Positions 38,660 to 48,356 are shown, numbered from the stretch's first letter. The stretch is DNA of 64,000 nt from Methylicorpusculum oleiharenae (GCF_009828925.2 NZ_WUTY02000001.1:4618492-4682491), one strand, 5' to 3'. The notes: a model not told the origin generated them from the letters alone. Numbers and translations are program-made.

Positions 38660-40492
38660 TCAAAGCCTCTTCAGAAAATGCGGATTGGCTTTGGGCGGTT
38701 GTGTTGCCCCGAAGATTAACGTTTTATCTTCAAAGAGCACAACATTGACAGGGTGAGTCTTACTGGGCCCGGTGACTTGATAGTTGAGCACATTTAAACC
38801 GTTGGTTGCTTTGACATGCCAATTTTTCTTCAGAACTTTTTTCTGAATGGCGGCCCAGTTGGCGCTGTCTGGTTCGTTGGCCAAGGCATAGTCCTGGAAG
38901 ATGCCGGGCGTCATCAGCGCGACGCCTTCCTGGACGACATGCACTCGGGCTTTGGCTTGATTGGTTTTGAGGGTGCCGGTTTGTATGCCTTGCTGCAGCC
39001 AGTGAAAAAAGGCGTCCACCGGATCGGTGGGTTCTGCACTGGCTTTGGCTGCGGTGCTGGGCTGCGGTTTTGCTGGTTTGTCTTTAACCGGCGGTTGAGT
39101 CTTTGACTTTAGCGTTCGGGTTAGTGCAACGTTTACTTTGGCTGAGTTGTCATCCCGCTCTTGCGTCAGTGCCGGCAGAACGTTCAACAGCGGGGCCGGA
39201 TCGTGTTCTTCCGGCATCGGATCGTGATTCTGCTGACGGGCGGGTTGGAGGGGATCTGGCTGAAGGGGGCTTGTTATTGCGGTGAGAGCATTCAGCATGT
39301 TGTCTGAACCCTCCTCTTCGACTGGTTCGATAGGCACAATGCGCCCGTCAAAGGGCTCAGGCCTGCGCTCCGGATGCGTCCATAGTTTGGCAACGGGGAT
39401 TTTGATCAGTGTCAATTGATGACTCCAGCCTTCGCCTTCTATGCGGGCGGTCCAGATGGCTTTGTCGCCGCAGGGCACGAGAAGCGCATGTTCCTGGAGC
39501 AGATCGAATAGTCGGCCGTTTTTGGCAGGGATGCCGGTATGGCCTTCTTGGGTCAAATGCTCGCGGATGGCATCGACGGTGCGTTTGCTGACCAGCCAGC
39601 AGTATTCGTCTTTTATCCAGCCGGCCGCGCCGTTTCGGTTGAGGGGTAATTCGCCTTCCTGCAATAAATGCCGTAACGCAGTGAGCATTTTTTCATGCAG
39701 CGGGATGGTTTTAACGGTGGGCATGCGGCTGCCGTCTGCCCCCAGATTGGCGGCGACCGATTGGCTGTCGGCCATCCGGATGATCTCGCCGATCGCCCCG
39801 GCCTGGTCATGATCGCCGCAGAGACTGGCCAGCCATCTTGCCAAGAGGATCCGGTCTTGGCTCAGCCAGGTCATGCCGTGGTCGGGAATGATGTTATGGA
39901 TCAATAAGGGCGTGGCGTGTTCATGCAGGCGGTACTGTCTTTTGGGGTTAAATTCACTGCGGTAGGCGAGGCCGTGTTCATCCATGAAGTGCTGCCAGGG
40001 CTGCCAGGTCTGTTCCTGGTGGTTTGACGCATACAGCGTCACGGTCTGATCGACGGCAACTTTGGCGAGGTCATGGCAGAGCGCGGCCAAAAACACGGCA
40101 TAGGTCCAACTGTCCTGGTGGGCGGCGATGTCTTCGGCACCGCCGGTTTCCGAGAGTAAATAAGCGCGTCGGATTTTCAGGGCAGTGACACAGACTTCCA
40201 GGGTATGGGTCAGCAGGCCGCCGAGTCCGGCGTGATGATGGACTTCGGATGCCGGTAACTGCTGGACAAAACGGGCAAAGTTACGCAGGGGAATGCTATA
40301 AAAGTGCGTGAAATGGTGCTTGGAAACACCGGCAAGTTCATCGAGTTGAGCCAGCAGGCTAGCATGCGGTTCCAATAACGCTTCGGCCGATTGTATCGGC
40401 ACCAGACCCGGCACGGCATTCAGGGAAGCCGTGGGCTGCGTCTTGGCCGGGGTAACGGTGGCTTTTAGGGGCCACCCGAGTTTCAGCATCAT
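38660..40492 (-). CDS. traI: MobH-family relaxase (TraI_2/DUF1528)
   Basis: This relaxase would nick the ICE at oriT for transfer. The TraI_2 domain is at about residues 25-290 after the preferred start, with the HD-like metal motif HHHAGLGGLLTHTLEV ... ALCHDLAKVAVD typical of MobH relaxases. The C-terminal DUF1528 domain spans about 490-610 (DPVDAFFHWLQQGIQTG ... WHVKATNGLNVLNYQV). A Pro/Gln-rich linker lies between. The frame is open to an ATG at 40672, but the double ATG at 40492/40489 (MMLKLGWPL) fits the family start better. The 170-bp spacers on both sides could hold oriT; none was identified. Confidence 0.87.
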   Translation of the reverse strand: MMLKLGWPLKATVTPAKTQPTASLNAVPGLVPIQSAEALLEPHASLLAQLDELAGVSKHHFTHFYSIPLRNFARFVQQLPASEVHHHAGLGGLLTHTLEVCVTALKIRRAYLLSETGGAEDIAAHQDSWTYAVFLAALCHDLAKVAVDQTVTLYASNHQEQTWQPWQHFMDEHGLAYRSEFNPKRQYRLHEHATPLLIHNIIPDHGMTWLSQDRILLARWLASLCGDHDQAGAIGEIIRMADSQSVAANLGADGSRMPTVKTIPLHEKMLTALRHLLQEGELPLNRNGAAGWIKDEYCWLVSKRTVDAIREHLTQEGHTGIPAKNGRLFDLLQEHALLVPCGDKAIWTARIEGEGWSHQLTLIKIPVAKLWTHPERRPEPFDGRIVPIEPVEEEGSDNMLNALTAITSPLQPDPLQPARQQNHDPMPEEHDPAPLLNVLPALTQERDDNSAKVNVALTRTLKSKTQPPVKDKPAKPQPSTAAKASAEPTDPVDAFFHWLQQGIQTGTLKTNQAKARVHVVQEGVALMTPGIFQDYALANEPDSANWAAIQKKVLKKNWHVKATNGLNVLNYQVTGPSKTHPVNVVLFEDKTLIFGATQPPKANPHFLKRL

Positions 40493-40710
40493 CAGGCCTG
40501 GTTTGCTAAGCACGGGGTTGAAACCTGTGCTAAATTGCGTACGGAGTGATTCGCTTGCGGGGTGTTGCTCATCCGGTGGTCTGGCCTCGTGGCCCGTAAG
40601 GCGGCGAACCATTGGCCGGCTTTCGATTGTGCAGATGATGATAAGCCTTTGCTTTGCGGTGCTTCCAGGCAAAATGCTAAATCACGCGGTTAGGGTTTTT
40701 GGGAGTAGTG

Positions 40711-41193
40711 ATGTTTAAGCAAAACCCGAGGCTTCCCGTTGAGGTGGTCATTGAAATTCCCCGTGGCAGTTTTTTAAAACGGGGATCGACCGGGCAACTG
40801 GATTTTATCTCGCTCCTGCCCTGCCCGTTTAACTACGGCTCGATTCCAGCTTACATCGGCTTAGAGGGGGATCTGCTCGATGCGGTGGTCCTCGGTCCGC
40901 GTTTAGCTTTGGGGACCACGCTGACGGTTTATGCCTGGGGGGCGATTGGTGTGTATGACCGGGGTATGTATGATGACAAACTGATTTGTAGCCTCACGCC
41001 GGTTTCACCGTGGCAACAACGGGGACTGGTGTTGTTCTTTAGTTGCTATGCGCAAGCCAAACGGCTACTCAATGCCTTCAGAGGCCGCTGGGGTAGGCAC
41101 GGTTGTGGCGGCTGGGGCGATGCGGCTGCTGCGATCGCCAAAGCCACGCCGCGTGCTGCTGTGGAATGGTACGGTCCTTCGGTGCCGTTCTGA
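40711..41193 (+). CDS. Inorganic pyrophosphatase family protein
   Basis: A protein of 160 residues. Family I pyrophosphatase motifs are VEVVIEIPRGSF, FNYGSIPAYIGLEGDLLDAVVLGP (metal-binding D-x-x-D-A), corresponding to DPDPLDxxV in standard enzymes, and GAIGVYDRGMYDDKLIC. The C-terminus is basic and Gly/Ala-rich and shorter than usual. The ATG at 40711 is chosen since GGGAG lies upstream; an ATG at 40699 adds four residues. It is divergent from the relaxase. Such genes occur in ICE backbones, where their role is unknown. Confidence 0.78.
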   Translation: MFKQNPRLPVEVVIEIPRGSFLKRGSTGQLDFISLLPCPFNYGSIPAYIGLEGDLLDAVVLGPRLALGTTLTVYAWGAIGVYDRGMYDDKLICSLTPVSPWQQRGLVLFFSCYAQAKRLLNAFRGRWGRHGCGGWGDAAAAIAKATPRAAVEWYGPSVPF

Positions 41194-41453
41194 AGGTTTA
41201 AGGGAGATACACTTAAATTGCCACGAGATGCTTGAAGGATCGGTTGGCAACACTGGACGGCACCAATTAAGCATAGCGCTAACCCAAGCTGGCTTTATAA
41301 TCGTCCTCACCCTTAAGGCTTCTTTGCCAGGAAAAACACCGCGCCGGAACAATCGATTGATATTCATTGGCACCGAGGGTTAGCAGCAACCGAGCAGCGC
41401 TTTATCATCAAGCCCCTGCCGTTCCCTTTAAATTCAGCAAGGATACTCTCAAC

Positions 41454-42674
41454 ATGACGGCTTACAAATGGCAGTTCGCAGCGCGTTTTCGCTCTCATGC
41501 CTTTGGGTGGCGGTCGGATAAACCGAAACAACGCATTAAGGAAGCCCTCTCTGAAATTAAGCGGATGGCCAAGCAAGATCCGGCCTTAGCCGCTGCAGGT
41601 GCTGTGCTTTTTTTAGAAAAAATCTCTCCGGCCCTCGAACAGGTTGATAGTTCTTCCGGCGCCATCGGCGCCTCGGTTAACCGTGCTATTGATAGCTTGG
41701 TACCTCTCATTGCCAAAGCGCCTGTAGCCCCCTCGGTCAGACAACAATGGCTGCAACGGTTGTGGCTGGCGTTGCAGGCTGACGCGATACCGTACATTGA
41801 GGCATTGGGCGATGCCTGGGGTGAGCTGTGCGCCAACCCTGAGTGTGCCAGCCAATGGGCTGATGAATTCAGGCCGGCTGTGGAGCAGGTATTGCAGGTA
41901 TCCGGTTATGCGTATTTTAAGGGATCAAGTGCTTACCTCTCTTCTCTGTATGCCGCCGGTCGGTTCGATGAATTATTGGCCCTGTTTGACAATCCCTCTT
42001 TCAGCGGCTGGTGGTATCGTCAATGGGGGGTTCGGGCATTGCTGGCTCTGGATAGAAAAGCCGACGCTTTACACTACGCTGAAGCAAGCAAGAAGATCAT
42101 CAATACACCTCTATCGGACGTTGCCAAGGTGTGTGAGGCTATTTTGATAGCGTCAGGTCTTTATGAAGAAGCCTACAACCGTTATGCGCTGGAGGCCAAC
42201 TCGGGCACCACCCATCTGGCGACGTTTCGAGCACTCGTCAAAAAGTACCCGCATAAACCGGCAGCGGACATACTGGAAGATCTGGTGGCCAGTGAGCCCA
42301 ACTCGGAAGGAAAATGGTTTGCTGCGGCTAAGGACGCCGGCTTGTTCGATAGAGCAATCGAGTTAGTCAACACGAGTCCCACCGACCCACGGACGCTGAT
42401 TAGAGCAAGCCGAGACTCTGCTGAAAAACAGGCGCAATTTGCTGTGTCTGCTGGAATGGCGGCGCTCCGTTGGATGGCACGGGGCTATGGCTATCAAATG
42501 ACCACCGGCGATGTGCTCGAAGCTTACACGTCAGTTTTAAATGCGGCTCGCTTTGCGGGTATACCAGAAGCACAAATAAACGCTCAAATTCGCGAGGTGA
42601 TGAGGCAAGAAGATGCTGGCAATCATAGTATTCTGGCTACATTAAGGGATAGGTTGATCGTATCAAGCAACTGA
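41454..42674 (+). CDS. Conserved helical-repeat protein of unknown function
   Basis: A 406-residue protein beginning MTAYKWQFAARFRSHAFGWR. It belongs to a conserved proteobacterial family of hypothetical proteins recognised by this start and by EQVDSSSGAIGASVNRAIDS. It is wholly alpha-helical, TPR-like (LYAAGRFDELLALFD, LIASGLYEEAYNRYA), with no signal peptide. The ATG at 41454 has AAGGA upstream; the longer frame from 41367 adds 29 unconserved residues. Its role is unknown; the family often sits in accessory regions. Confidence 0.75.
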   Translation: MTAYKWQFAARFRSHAFGWRSDKPKQRIKEALSEIKRMAKQDPALAAAGAVLFLEKISPALEQVDSSSGAIGASVNRAIDSLVPLIAKAPVAPSVRQQWLQRLWLALQADAIPYIEALGDAWGELCANPECASQWADEFRPAVEQVLQVSGYAYFKGSSAYLSSLYAAGRFDELLALFDNPSFSGWWYRQWGVRALLALDRKADALHYAEASKKIINTPLSDVAKVCEAILIASGLYEEAYNRYALEANSGTTHLATFRALVKKYPHKPAADILEDLVASEPNSEGKWFAAAKDAGLFDRAIELVNTSPTDPRTLIRASRDSAEKQAQFAVSAGMAALRWMARGYGYQMTTGDVLEAYTSVLNAARFAGIPEAQINAQIREVMRQEDAGNHSILATLRDRLIVSSN

Positions 42675-42924
42675 GAGGCATATCCATCCGGGAGGAAACT
42701 AGCGCCGATTACGCTACCAATCTGCCACGTTAAATATTCAAAAGCAGCCATTGGCCATAAGCAAATTTTTGATTTCTGATCGTCGGCGAACGACCCATTT
42801 TTGCCACTCGCGCTTCTCCAAAGCGGCCATTCAGAGAAATCCAGATCCTGCGAGTTGGAGGTCTACAAAGCAGTCATTGGCGACTTCACTGAATCGGGAA
42901 AAACCCGCTGGCCGGAGTAACGAT

Positions 42925-43018
42925 CCAATTTCAATAGATAAGGCAAACCAATGGCCCAGCCGACAGTCCGGTATTCGGCGAGCAAATTGACATTATCACT
43001 GAGTCATTACGGCCATTA
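42925..43018 (+). repeat. Left copy of module-bounding inverted repeat
   Basis: About 95 bases matching, in reverse complement, 62409-62505. The best part shares GGTATTCGGCGAGCAAATTG without mismatch, followed by ATCACTGAGTCATTA in both; the weaker part shares TCCAAT-TC-ATAG-T-AGGCAA. The copies point toward each other and enclose the 19.5-kb LysR/molybdenum-cofactor/hydratase module. They could be members of a dispersed intergenic repeat family that served as recombination points. Confidence 0.7.
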
Positions 43019-43760
43019 TGTGAAGTTTCTTTTATGAACAACATCTTGGTTTCGAATAGTTGACGTTAGGAATATAGCAGATTGAGCAAGGCAGCCAGAT
43101 AAAAAGCTGGTCATAATTTTTGCAAACTGCAGGAGTCGATTTTCTGTAGTTCGATTCAGAAACTAACCCTCAGTACTACAGATAGCTTTTTCTACTTAAA
43201 TATTGCTTCCAACAGGGAAACAATCACGCGGAATTTATCCATGATGTCGATAAAAAGTGAGAATTCGATACGTCTGATGACATCGACTGGAATAATCGTT
43301 GATATTGCTCCTTTTGGGTGCATTTGAAATGCTTGTTTTAAATCATGGAAATTATGCAAAGATTGCGTGCGTGGTAGAGGCTTTAAAGCCAGCTTACATC
43401 ATGGTTGTGCCAAAGCCGCTGCTCATAAAAGGAAACTTCACATTATGGCCGTTATGCAAAGCTTTGCATAACGGCCAAATGCGAGCCGCCACGCTATCTG
43501 AGTCAGTGACAGCAGTTGAGTCGAAAGCAGTCAGTAATTTTAATGAACCAAATGGAATTACCAGCCAAAAACGGGTATTCTGAGTTATTGCAGAACTATT
43601 TAAAGCGCCTTAACGTTAAGTATAAACGTTTTTTCTCACTGGTTGATTCAAAGCGACGATAGTGAGGAGGGGATTGATAATTTAGTCTGAGCAGATTTAG
43701 GTGTCGGGTATAAAAAGTGCGCACAACATGTCTGCAATTCTCAACGGTAGACCGTATCGC
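43019..43760. other. Gene-poor stretch with a long perfect palindrome
   Basis: Between the inverted repeat and the esterase gene there is no credible coding sequence. At 43447-43476 a perfect palindrome of 30 bases has the half-site GGCCGTTATGCAAAG, with one more T/A pair outside. It can form a 15-bp hairpin with no loop in DNA, or bind a dimeric protein. Related GGCCATTATG-like words appear at 43011-43020. Confidence 0.5.
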
Positions 43761-44645
43761 TTAACGACCTATCGAAATAAAGAAATCTAACAACGTATCA
43801 TTAATACCCGGCCATTGCGCATGGAGTTTATCGCCTTCGCAATACCAAGTCTTTACGCCATTAGAACAGCCAGAATAAGCCATGCAACCATTTTCAATTT
43901 GTTCAGGTATCGGCTCACATTTATTACATGCCGCCCACCAACCTGAAGACTGCACACCATATTTTGGAAACAAGTGGTCATTCGTGCTGTGCATAATCAT
44001 GACAGGGATAGGCTCCGGACACTTGCGATCACGTAAATCCTGATAATCGATACCGGCGGCACTGGGTGCAATCGCATGGGGGATATGTTTGGTACCTGCC
44101 ATAAACGCCAGCGCCATCGCGGCAGTCCCACCGTCAGAATGCCCGGTAAGAAAGATACGCTGTTCGTCAATACACCATTTTTTGGCAATCAAGCCTGGAA
44201 TAGTACCGAGTTCGATGGTTGAGGTAGGCGATAACTCGGGATGATCTGCATAAGCGACTATGAAACCGGCCGTCGTCGCTTTTAGCGTAAGTCCGGTCAG
44301 TTTCTCAGTCTTAGCCCGATTTGATTTTGCCGGTGAATAAACCATCAGCAATGGATGAGCGATTGTGGGATCATAATTTAACGGCGTGCGTATATTATAT
44401 TTAATGCCTTCACTTGTTGATTCGCCATTGTCCGCACCTGGATCACCCGGGCGTTTACCAACTTCGCAGTGCGCCTGAACTTTATCGCTGGTATAAGACG
44501 TGTTGCCCATCTGCGAAAACTCGTCATTATCTTCGCTAAAAAAGATTAACAGCGTGATCAAGATAGGCAGAAAAAACAGCAAGATAAACACGCTGTTGCG
44601 AAAAGTCGAAACGGTTTTAAATTTATCAAAATAGGTTTTAAACAT
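43761..44645 (-). CDS. Membrane-anchored esterase, PHB-depolymerase (LpqC)-like
   Basis: A protein of 294 residues. An N-terminal membrane anchor (SVFILLFFLPILITLLIFF, residues 18-36) is followed by an alpha/beta-hydrolase: nucleophile Ser in TGHSDGGTAAM (about 170), Asp in MIMHSTNDHLFP and His near the C-terminus (DKLHAQWPG). Six cysteines in the C-terminal third (NKCEPIPEQIENGCMAYSGC) suggest disulfides in the periplasm. It overlaps the preceding gene by eight bases and is the last gene of the EthD operon. The substrate is unknown; the family cleaves polyhydroxybutyrate or feruloyl esters. Confidence 0.75.
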   Translation of the reverse strand: MFKTYFDKFKTVSTFRNSVFILLFFLPILITLLIFFSEDNDEFSQMGNTSYTSDKVQAHCEVGKRPGDPGADNGESTSEGIKYNIRTPLNYDPTIAHPLLMVYSPAKSNRAKTEKLTGLTLKATTAGFIVAYADHPELSPTSTIELGTIPGLIAKKWCIDEQRIFLTGHSDGGTAAMALAFMAGTKHIPHAIAPSAAGIDYQDLRDRKCPEPIPVMIMHSTNDHLFPKYGVQSSGWWAACNKCEPIPEQIENGCMAYSGCSNGVKTWYCEGDKLHAQWPGINDTLLDFFISIGR

Positions 44646-45246
44646 CGGATGGCCCCACTACAGGTTTATTGGCTTCGCGTTTCATTAAATAAAAAACTGC
44701 TGCTATAAGGACAAAGATGAATAGCAAATTTATCGGTAAATTGCCTGAGGATTCCTCTTCGAGACCTACCGAAAACGGTATATGGCTATCAATGCTCTTG
44801 TCTTTATGCACAATCGCGACGTGGGCCAGATAATTACCTGCACCGAATTTACTGAAATCGACCACGCCATTGACCGTACCGGATTTTATTTTTGTCGGTT
44901 CCTTATAGAAAATCCGGGTTCCTTCTGGTTCTTTGGTGACTTCAAACTCGACAGTTAAATTGCGCAGGCCTTTGCCTTCATAATCGAATACAAGATTAGT
45001 CGCTCCTATTTGAGGAATCGACTGGCAATACTCTTTGGTGGTAAATGTTGGAGTATAGGCAGTAAAGTGTACCCGTTCATGACCCACCAGAATATTGCAG
45101 GCATCGACTTCATCATTTGCCCCCCGATGTGCATAAACGACTGATGGTAAAGTAATGGTCAATAATCCGAATAGAGCTATAGCGCGGCAAGCATGAGCTA
45201 TCGTATTGAATAATGCTGGTAACGAAAAATTCTTTTTCATCTTCAA
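44638..45246 (-). CDS. Exported protein with C-terminal membrane anchor
   Basis: A 202-residue protein. A signal peptide (AIALFGLLTITLPSVVYAHR, cleavage probably after VYA near residue 39), then a beta-rich periplasmic domain (FTAYTPTFTTKEYCQSIPQI, FGAGNYLAHVAIVHKD) and a C-terminal transmembrane helix (LPINLLFIFVLIAAVFYLMK) with a short cytoplasmic tail. I do not recognise the family. It precedes the esterase with an overlap, and the two probably act together at the periplasmic face of the inner membrane. Confidence 0.7.
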   Translation of the reverse strand: MKMKKNFSLPALFNTIAHACRAIALFGLLTITLPSVVYAHRGANDEVDACNILVGHERVHFTAYTPTFTTKEYCQSIPQIGATNLVFDYEGKGLRNLTVEFEVTKEPEGTRIFYKEPTKIKSGTVNGVVDFSKFGAGNYLAHVAIVHKDKSIDSHIPFSVGLEEESSGNLPINLLFIFVLIAAVFYLMKREANKPVVGPSDV

Positions 45247-45298
45247 AACCTCTTTTGTATTTTGTTGAAGGCAGAATTATCAATTCATCTTCACTCAT

Positions 45299-45823
45299 TC
45301 AACCGATATAGTTAAAAGTAAACAGCATCTTATGAGTATTATTGATGCCGGATGAATTGGCGAGAATACGTATAGCGGTAACAAAACGGTTCATGCAATT
45401 CATGAGGGCGCAGATACAAACGGAATCAAAATACGCATGCTCGTCCCAACCCGCATCGAAGATGTTTTGAGCGTCTGCAGGGGTAATTTGCTTAGGCGAC
45501 AGGGTGAGTTTTTTAAGAAAGCAAAGTATCGGTATTAGCTTGTCATCGATTTTTGCGCTGTTAATAAGCGTTTTTAAAGCTGCAAATACCGATTCGTTAG
45601 GACCTGAGGGTAACGAAGCGGCTTTATGGTATTCATAGCTCAGGCTGCATTGGTTCAAATATGACGTATAAGCAAACAGTAATTGGCGCGTTTCCTTGCT
45701 GAAAGGTGAATGATTTCTCATGATTTCTTCCATGATCTTAAATAGTAATACCCGGCGATGCGGATATTTTTCCTGCATGTCGGGTAAGGAATTAAGGTCT
45801 GGGTTTCGTGTCAGGTATAACAT
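45299..45823 (-). CDS. AhpD-like protein lacking the second redox cysteine
   Basis: 174 residues from the ATG at 45823, which has AGGAG six bases upstream; the frame extends upstream but without conservation. It aligns along its length with the AhpD-like protein at 50376-50936 (LPDMQEKYPHRRVLLFKIME versus LPDVFQKYPKRGIMILHLID). The AhpD active-site motif CxxC is C-S-L-S here, whereas the paralogue has CSFCFHSH. The His at the end of the motif is kept (YEYH). It may be a non-redox or differently working member. It is the second gene of the EthD operon. Confidence 0.78.
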   Translation of the reverse strand: MLYLTRNPDLNSLPDMQEKYPHRRVLLFKIMEEIMRNHSPFSKETRQLLFAYTSYLNQCSLSYEYHKAASLPSGPNESVFAALKTLINSAKIDDKLIPILCFLKKLTLSPKQITPADAQNIFDAGWDEHAYFDSVCICALMNCMNRFVTAIRILANSSGINNTHKMLFTFNYIG

Positions 45824-45892
45824 CGTAGCTCCTGATGATATTGGTATAAAATCGGCAATCGGCTCATATATCTTGCCCAATTGCCAGGGGGA

Positions 45893-46219
45893 TTAAAAAT
45901 CGAAACTTTCAACTTCCGCAATTAAAAACAACGGCGCACCGCCTGTCGAAATATCAACGGCATGTTGTGCGGTTTCCTGTCCGCCCGGTGAATTTAAACA
46001 GGCTTCCAAATCCTGCATTGACGGAAAATAAACTTCGGCAATGCGATGGAAAGGCGTTTGTTCCTGACCAACACTGGATTTAACCAGCGACGCGACAAAG
46101 CGGGTTTTTCCGGCCATTTTTTCTACCGCCATCGGCACATGCTCCTCTGCATAGCGTTGTTCAAATGTATCGACATCGGCAGGTGTTGGGTACATAACAA
46201 TGAGTTTTGCAGTTTTCAT
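45893..46219 (-). CDS. EthD-family protein
   Basis: A 108-residue dimeric alpha/beta-barrel (EthD) protein: KLIVMYPTPADVDTFEQRYA, EEHVPMAVEKMAG, HRIAEVYFPSMQDLEACLNS and a C-terminal LIAEVE strand. EthD proteins accompany oxidative degradation genes but their reaction is mostly unknown. It is the first gene of a four-gene operon (EthD, AhpD-like, exported protein, esterase), divergent from the LysR gene with a LysR-type box between them. Confidence 0.85.
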   Translation of the reverse strand: MKTAKLIVMYPTPADVDTFEQRYAEEHVPMAVEKMAGKTRFVASLVKSSVGQEQTPFHRIAEVYFPSMQDLEACLNSPGGQETAQHAVDISTGGAPLFLIAEVESFDF

Positions 46220-46302
46220 GGTTTTTCATAGGATTCGATTATGGTGATGTAATCATATTCTCTGCTTATAAGTCTTGTAAAATACTAACTTTCTATGGAA
46301 GA

Positions 46303-46317
46303 ATAGGTTTTGGCTAT
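46303..46317 (+). promoter_or_regulatory. LysR-type box 1 (ATAG-N7-CTAT)
   Basis: ATAGGTTTTGGCTAT is an interrupted dyad with the T-N11-A spacing of LysR-family boxes. It lies in the divergent promoter region of the LysR and EthD genes, 21 bases before the LysR start. The upstream CTTGTAAAATACT is also found with box 4. Confidence 0.6.
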
Positions 46318-46337
46318 ATAAGTTCGAGGAAGACACT

Positions 46338-47210
46338 ATGGAAATGCATCAAATCCGTTATTTTTTAGCGGTTTGCGATCATGGCAGTTTTACCCGTGCC
46401 GCGCAATTCAGCTATATTTCCCAGCCATCTTTAACGCAATCCATTAAAAAACTGGAAGATGAATTGGGCGGGGAATTATTCACTCGCGACCGTTCCGGCT
46501 GTTTGCTGACTTCGCTCGGCCGCTTGGTGGAGCCTAACTTTCGTAAGATATACAAGGAAACAGTCACGACTAAGGCCGATGCCCTTCGTTTTACCAAGTT
46601 GAACAATATCCCGTTGCGGATAGGCCTGATGGCAACGATAGGCGCACAACGTTTAAGCCCGATTTTTGCCCATTACAAGCATGAGTTTCCCAATATTGAA
46701 TTTGAATTGATTATCGACTGTGAAACTTTATTATTGCAGCAACTGGAATCGGATTTGCTTGATTTGGTGATTAGCGCCCCTTTGCAATTGCTGGGTTCGC
46801 CCTATCAATCCACGTTGCTGTATACCGAAAAGTACGTAGTTGCGTTTAACAACAAGCACCGTTTTAATCACTTGAGCAAAATCGACCTCAAGGAAATCCA
46901 GTCTGAGCCTTATTTGGATCGGTTGAACTGCGAACTTAGGGATACTCTGCGGGCAATCTGCCAGGACCAGGAAGTCAACCTCTACGCCGCATACCGTAGC
47001 AATAGCGAGGATTGGATCGTCAGCTTGGTGCGCGCTGGCATGGGGGTTGCCTTGATGCCAGAGTACAGCCTGCCTGCAAACGCCGATGACGTGCGTTGCC
47101 GTTATTTGAGCAATCCGGAAATCAGTCGCCAAATATATGCGATTTATCATCCGAAGAATCAGAAAAATACTGAAATTAATAACTTACTTACAGTTTTAAT
47201 TCATAGGTAA
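46338..47210 (+). CDS. LysR-family transcription regulator
   Basis: A protein of 290 residues. The N-terminal winged helix-turn-helix is MHQIRYFLAVCDHGSFTRAA ... SQPSLTQSIKKLEDELGGEL (3-60), followed by the periplasmic-binding-like ligand domain (IPLRIGLMATIGAQRLSPIF to the end). It is divergent from the EthD operon. GAGGAAG precedes the ATG. Boxes 1-4 in this window make it the likely regulator of EthD, of the small gene at 47491 and of the molybdopterin enzyme; the effector is unknown. Confidence 0.9.
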   Translation: MEMHQIRYFLAVCDHGSFTRAAQFSYISQPSLTQSIKKLEDELGGELFTRDRSGCLLTSLGRLVEPNFRKIYKETVTTKADALRFTKLNNIPLRIGLMATIGAQRLSPIFAHYKHEFPNIEFELIIDCETLLLQQLESDLLDLVISAPLQLLGSPYQSTLLYTEKYVVAFNNKHRFNHLSKIDLKEIQSEPYLDRLNCELRDTLRAICQDQEVNLYAAYRSNSEDWIVSLVRAGMGVALMPEYSLPANADDVRCRYLSNPEISRQIYAIYHPKNQKNTEINNLLTVLIHR

Positions 47211-47231
47211 ATACTATGTTTTCATAGGTAA
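47200..47231 (+). promoter_or_regulatory. Repeat/dyad at the end of the LysR gene
   Basis: TTCATAGGTAA occurs twice, 21 bases apart, and the second copy forms a perfect dyad CTATG-TTTT-CATAG (47214-47227). It lies right at the LysR stop codon. It may be a further operator or an mRNA hairpin at the gene end; no T run follows, so it is not a clear terminator. Confidence 0.35.
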
Positions 47232-47354
47232 TTAGTCTTTTACAAACGCGCCTGATTTCTTGTAATATTAATTCAGACACATGAATAATAAAGCTTATGC
47301 TCATTAGCTTATTTTCCTACAGCCAAATAATAACTATGTGCCACTCTATAAGAT

Positions 47355-47369
47355 ATAGGATAAAACTAT
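47355..47369 (+). promoter_or_regulatory. LysR-type box 2 (ATAG-N7-CTAT)
   Basis: ATAGGATAAAACTAT, same dyad and T-N11-A spacing as box 1. Its surroundings (ATATAGGA-AAAACTATG) match box 3 in front of the molybdopterin enzyme at 18 of 19 positions. It lies 120 bases upstream of the small membrane-protein gene. Confidence 0.6.
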
Positions 47370-47490
47370 GGTAAGCAGTATAAATACCAAATATTTTGAT
47401 CTGATTGACTGACTTGTCTTTTCTCAACTTCTTAGTCTAAATAAAGTAATTTAAGGCGAGACAGGATGCCTGTATCTGAGGTGGTACATA

Positions 47491-47598
47491 ATGAATGATG
47501 TGAAAAAACTCTTGTTAGCGCTTGGACTGCTTTTTTTATTGGTTCAATTGATCACCTTCTTTCTGGTTGGGACAAAAGGAATTTGGGCTGGATTTTGA
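47491..47598 (+). CDS. Small single-span membrane protein, 35 aa
   Basis: ATG at 47491 preceded by GAGGTGG at good distance; the product is MNDVKKLLLALGLLFLLVQL followed by ITFFLVGTKGIWAGF. It has a charged start, one transmembrane helix and a short polar end. It resembles small accessory subunits of membrane complexes but I recognise none. LysR-type box 2 lies upstream, so it may belong to the regulon. Confidence 0.5.
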   Translation: MNDVKKLLLALGLLFLLVQLITFFLVGTKGIWAGF

Positions 47599-48356
47599 CT
47601 TTTAATGCGAATAACGCGAAATTTAGCCAAAAAAATGATACTGAATATTCAAAGATGCAGTTGTCCACTGTGTTGATTGAGCAAACTGGGCCTCATTGCC
47701 TTGGGATTCGCTTCTCGCACAAACCAAACGTGCTATTTACTGAATACTATTTATCGACTTATTCCGTACCAAACGAAACAGAAAGACTAATGCAGAATTT
47801 ATGAAAACACGCGGATTCTATACCCGGCAAACCATCTCCCATGCTATGGAAGTATTTTGGAGCAAGGGTTACAAGGGCGTATCGATGGCTGAACTTTTGG
47901 CTTTCATGGGCATCGGCAAGGGCAGCTTTTATGTGGCTTTTTACAGAAAACATGAACTTTACCTATAAGCGCTTAGGCATTTCCGCGACACTGGCATGTT
48001 GTTCAAGCATTCAAGACCTTGTCAGAAGCAAAATTTGCCCAGGAATCATTAAGGAAATTATTCGATCAATTAATTAAAAGACCCTTTAATGAACAGAAAA
48101 ACTGCATGTTAGGAAAAGCGGCGCTGGGGTTTCGAGGTCAAGACCCCAAAGTGGCTGAAATAGTCGATATGGGGATATCCCAATCAGAAATGACCATTCT
48201 CAAAATCTTGTCCAAAGCCCAAGCCACAGGAGAAATAGGCGAAGGCAGCGATCTACAGGTATTGTCGCCCTACCTGACCGCTGTATTTTATGGAGTCTAG
48301 GTGCTGGGAGGCGCCAAGCCTTGTCAGGAAAACTATGAAAAAGTGGTGGCTACCCC

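Noticed and set aside
43299-43583. 94-aa ORF in the gap before the esterase
   Set aside because: It runs through the perfect 30-bp palindrome and has no ribosome site or recognisable family.
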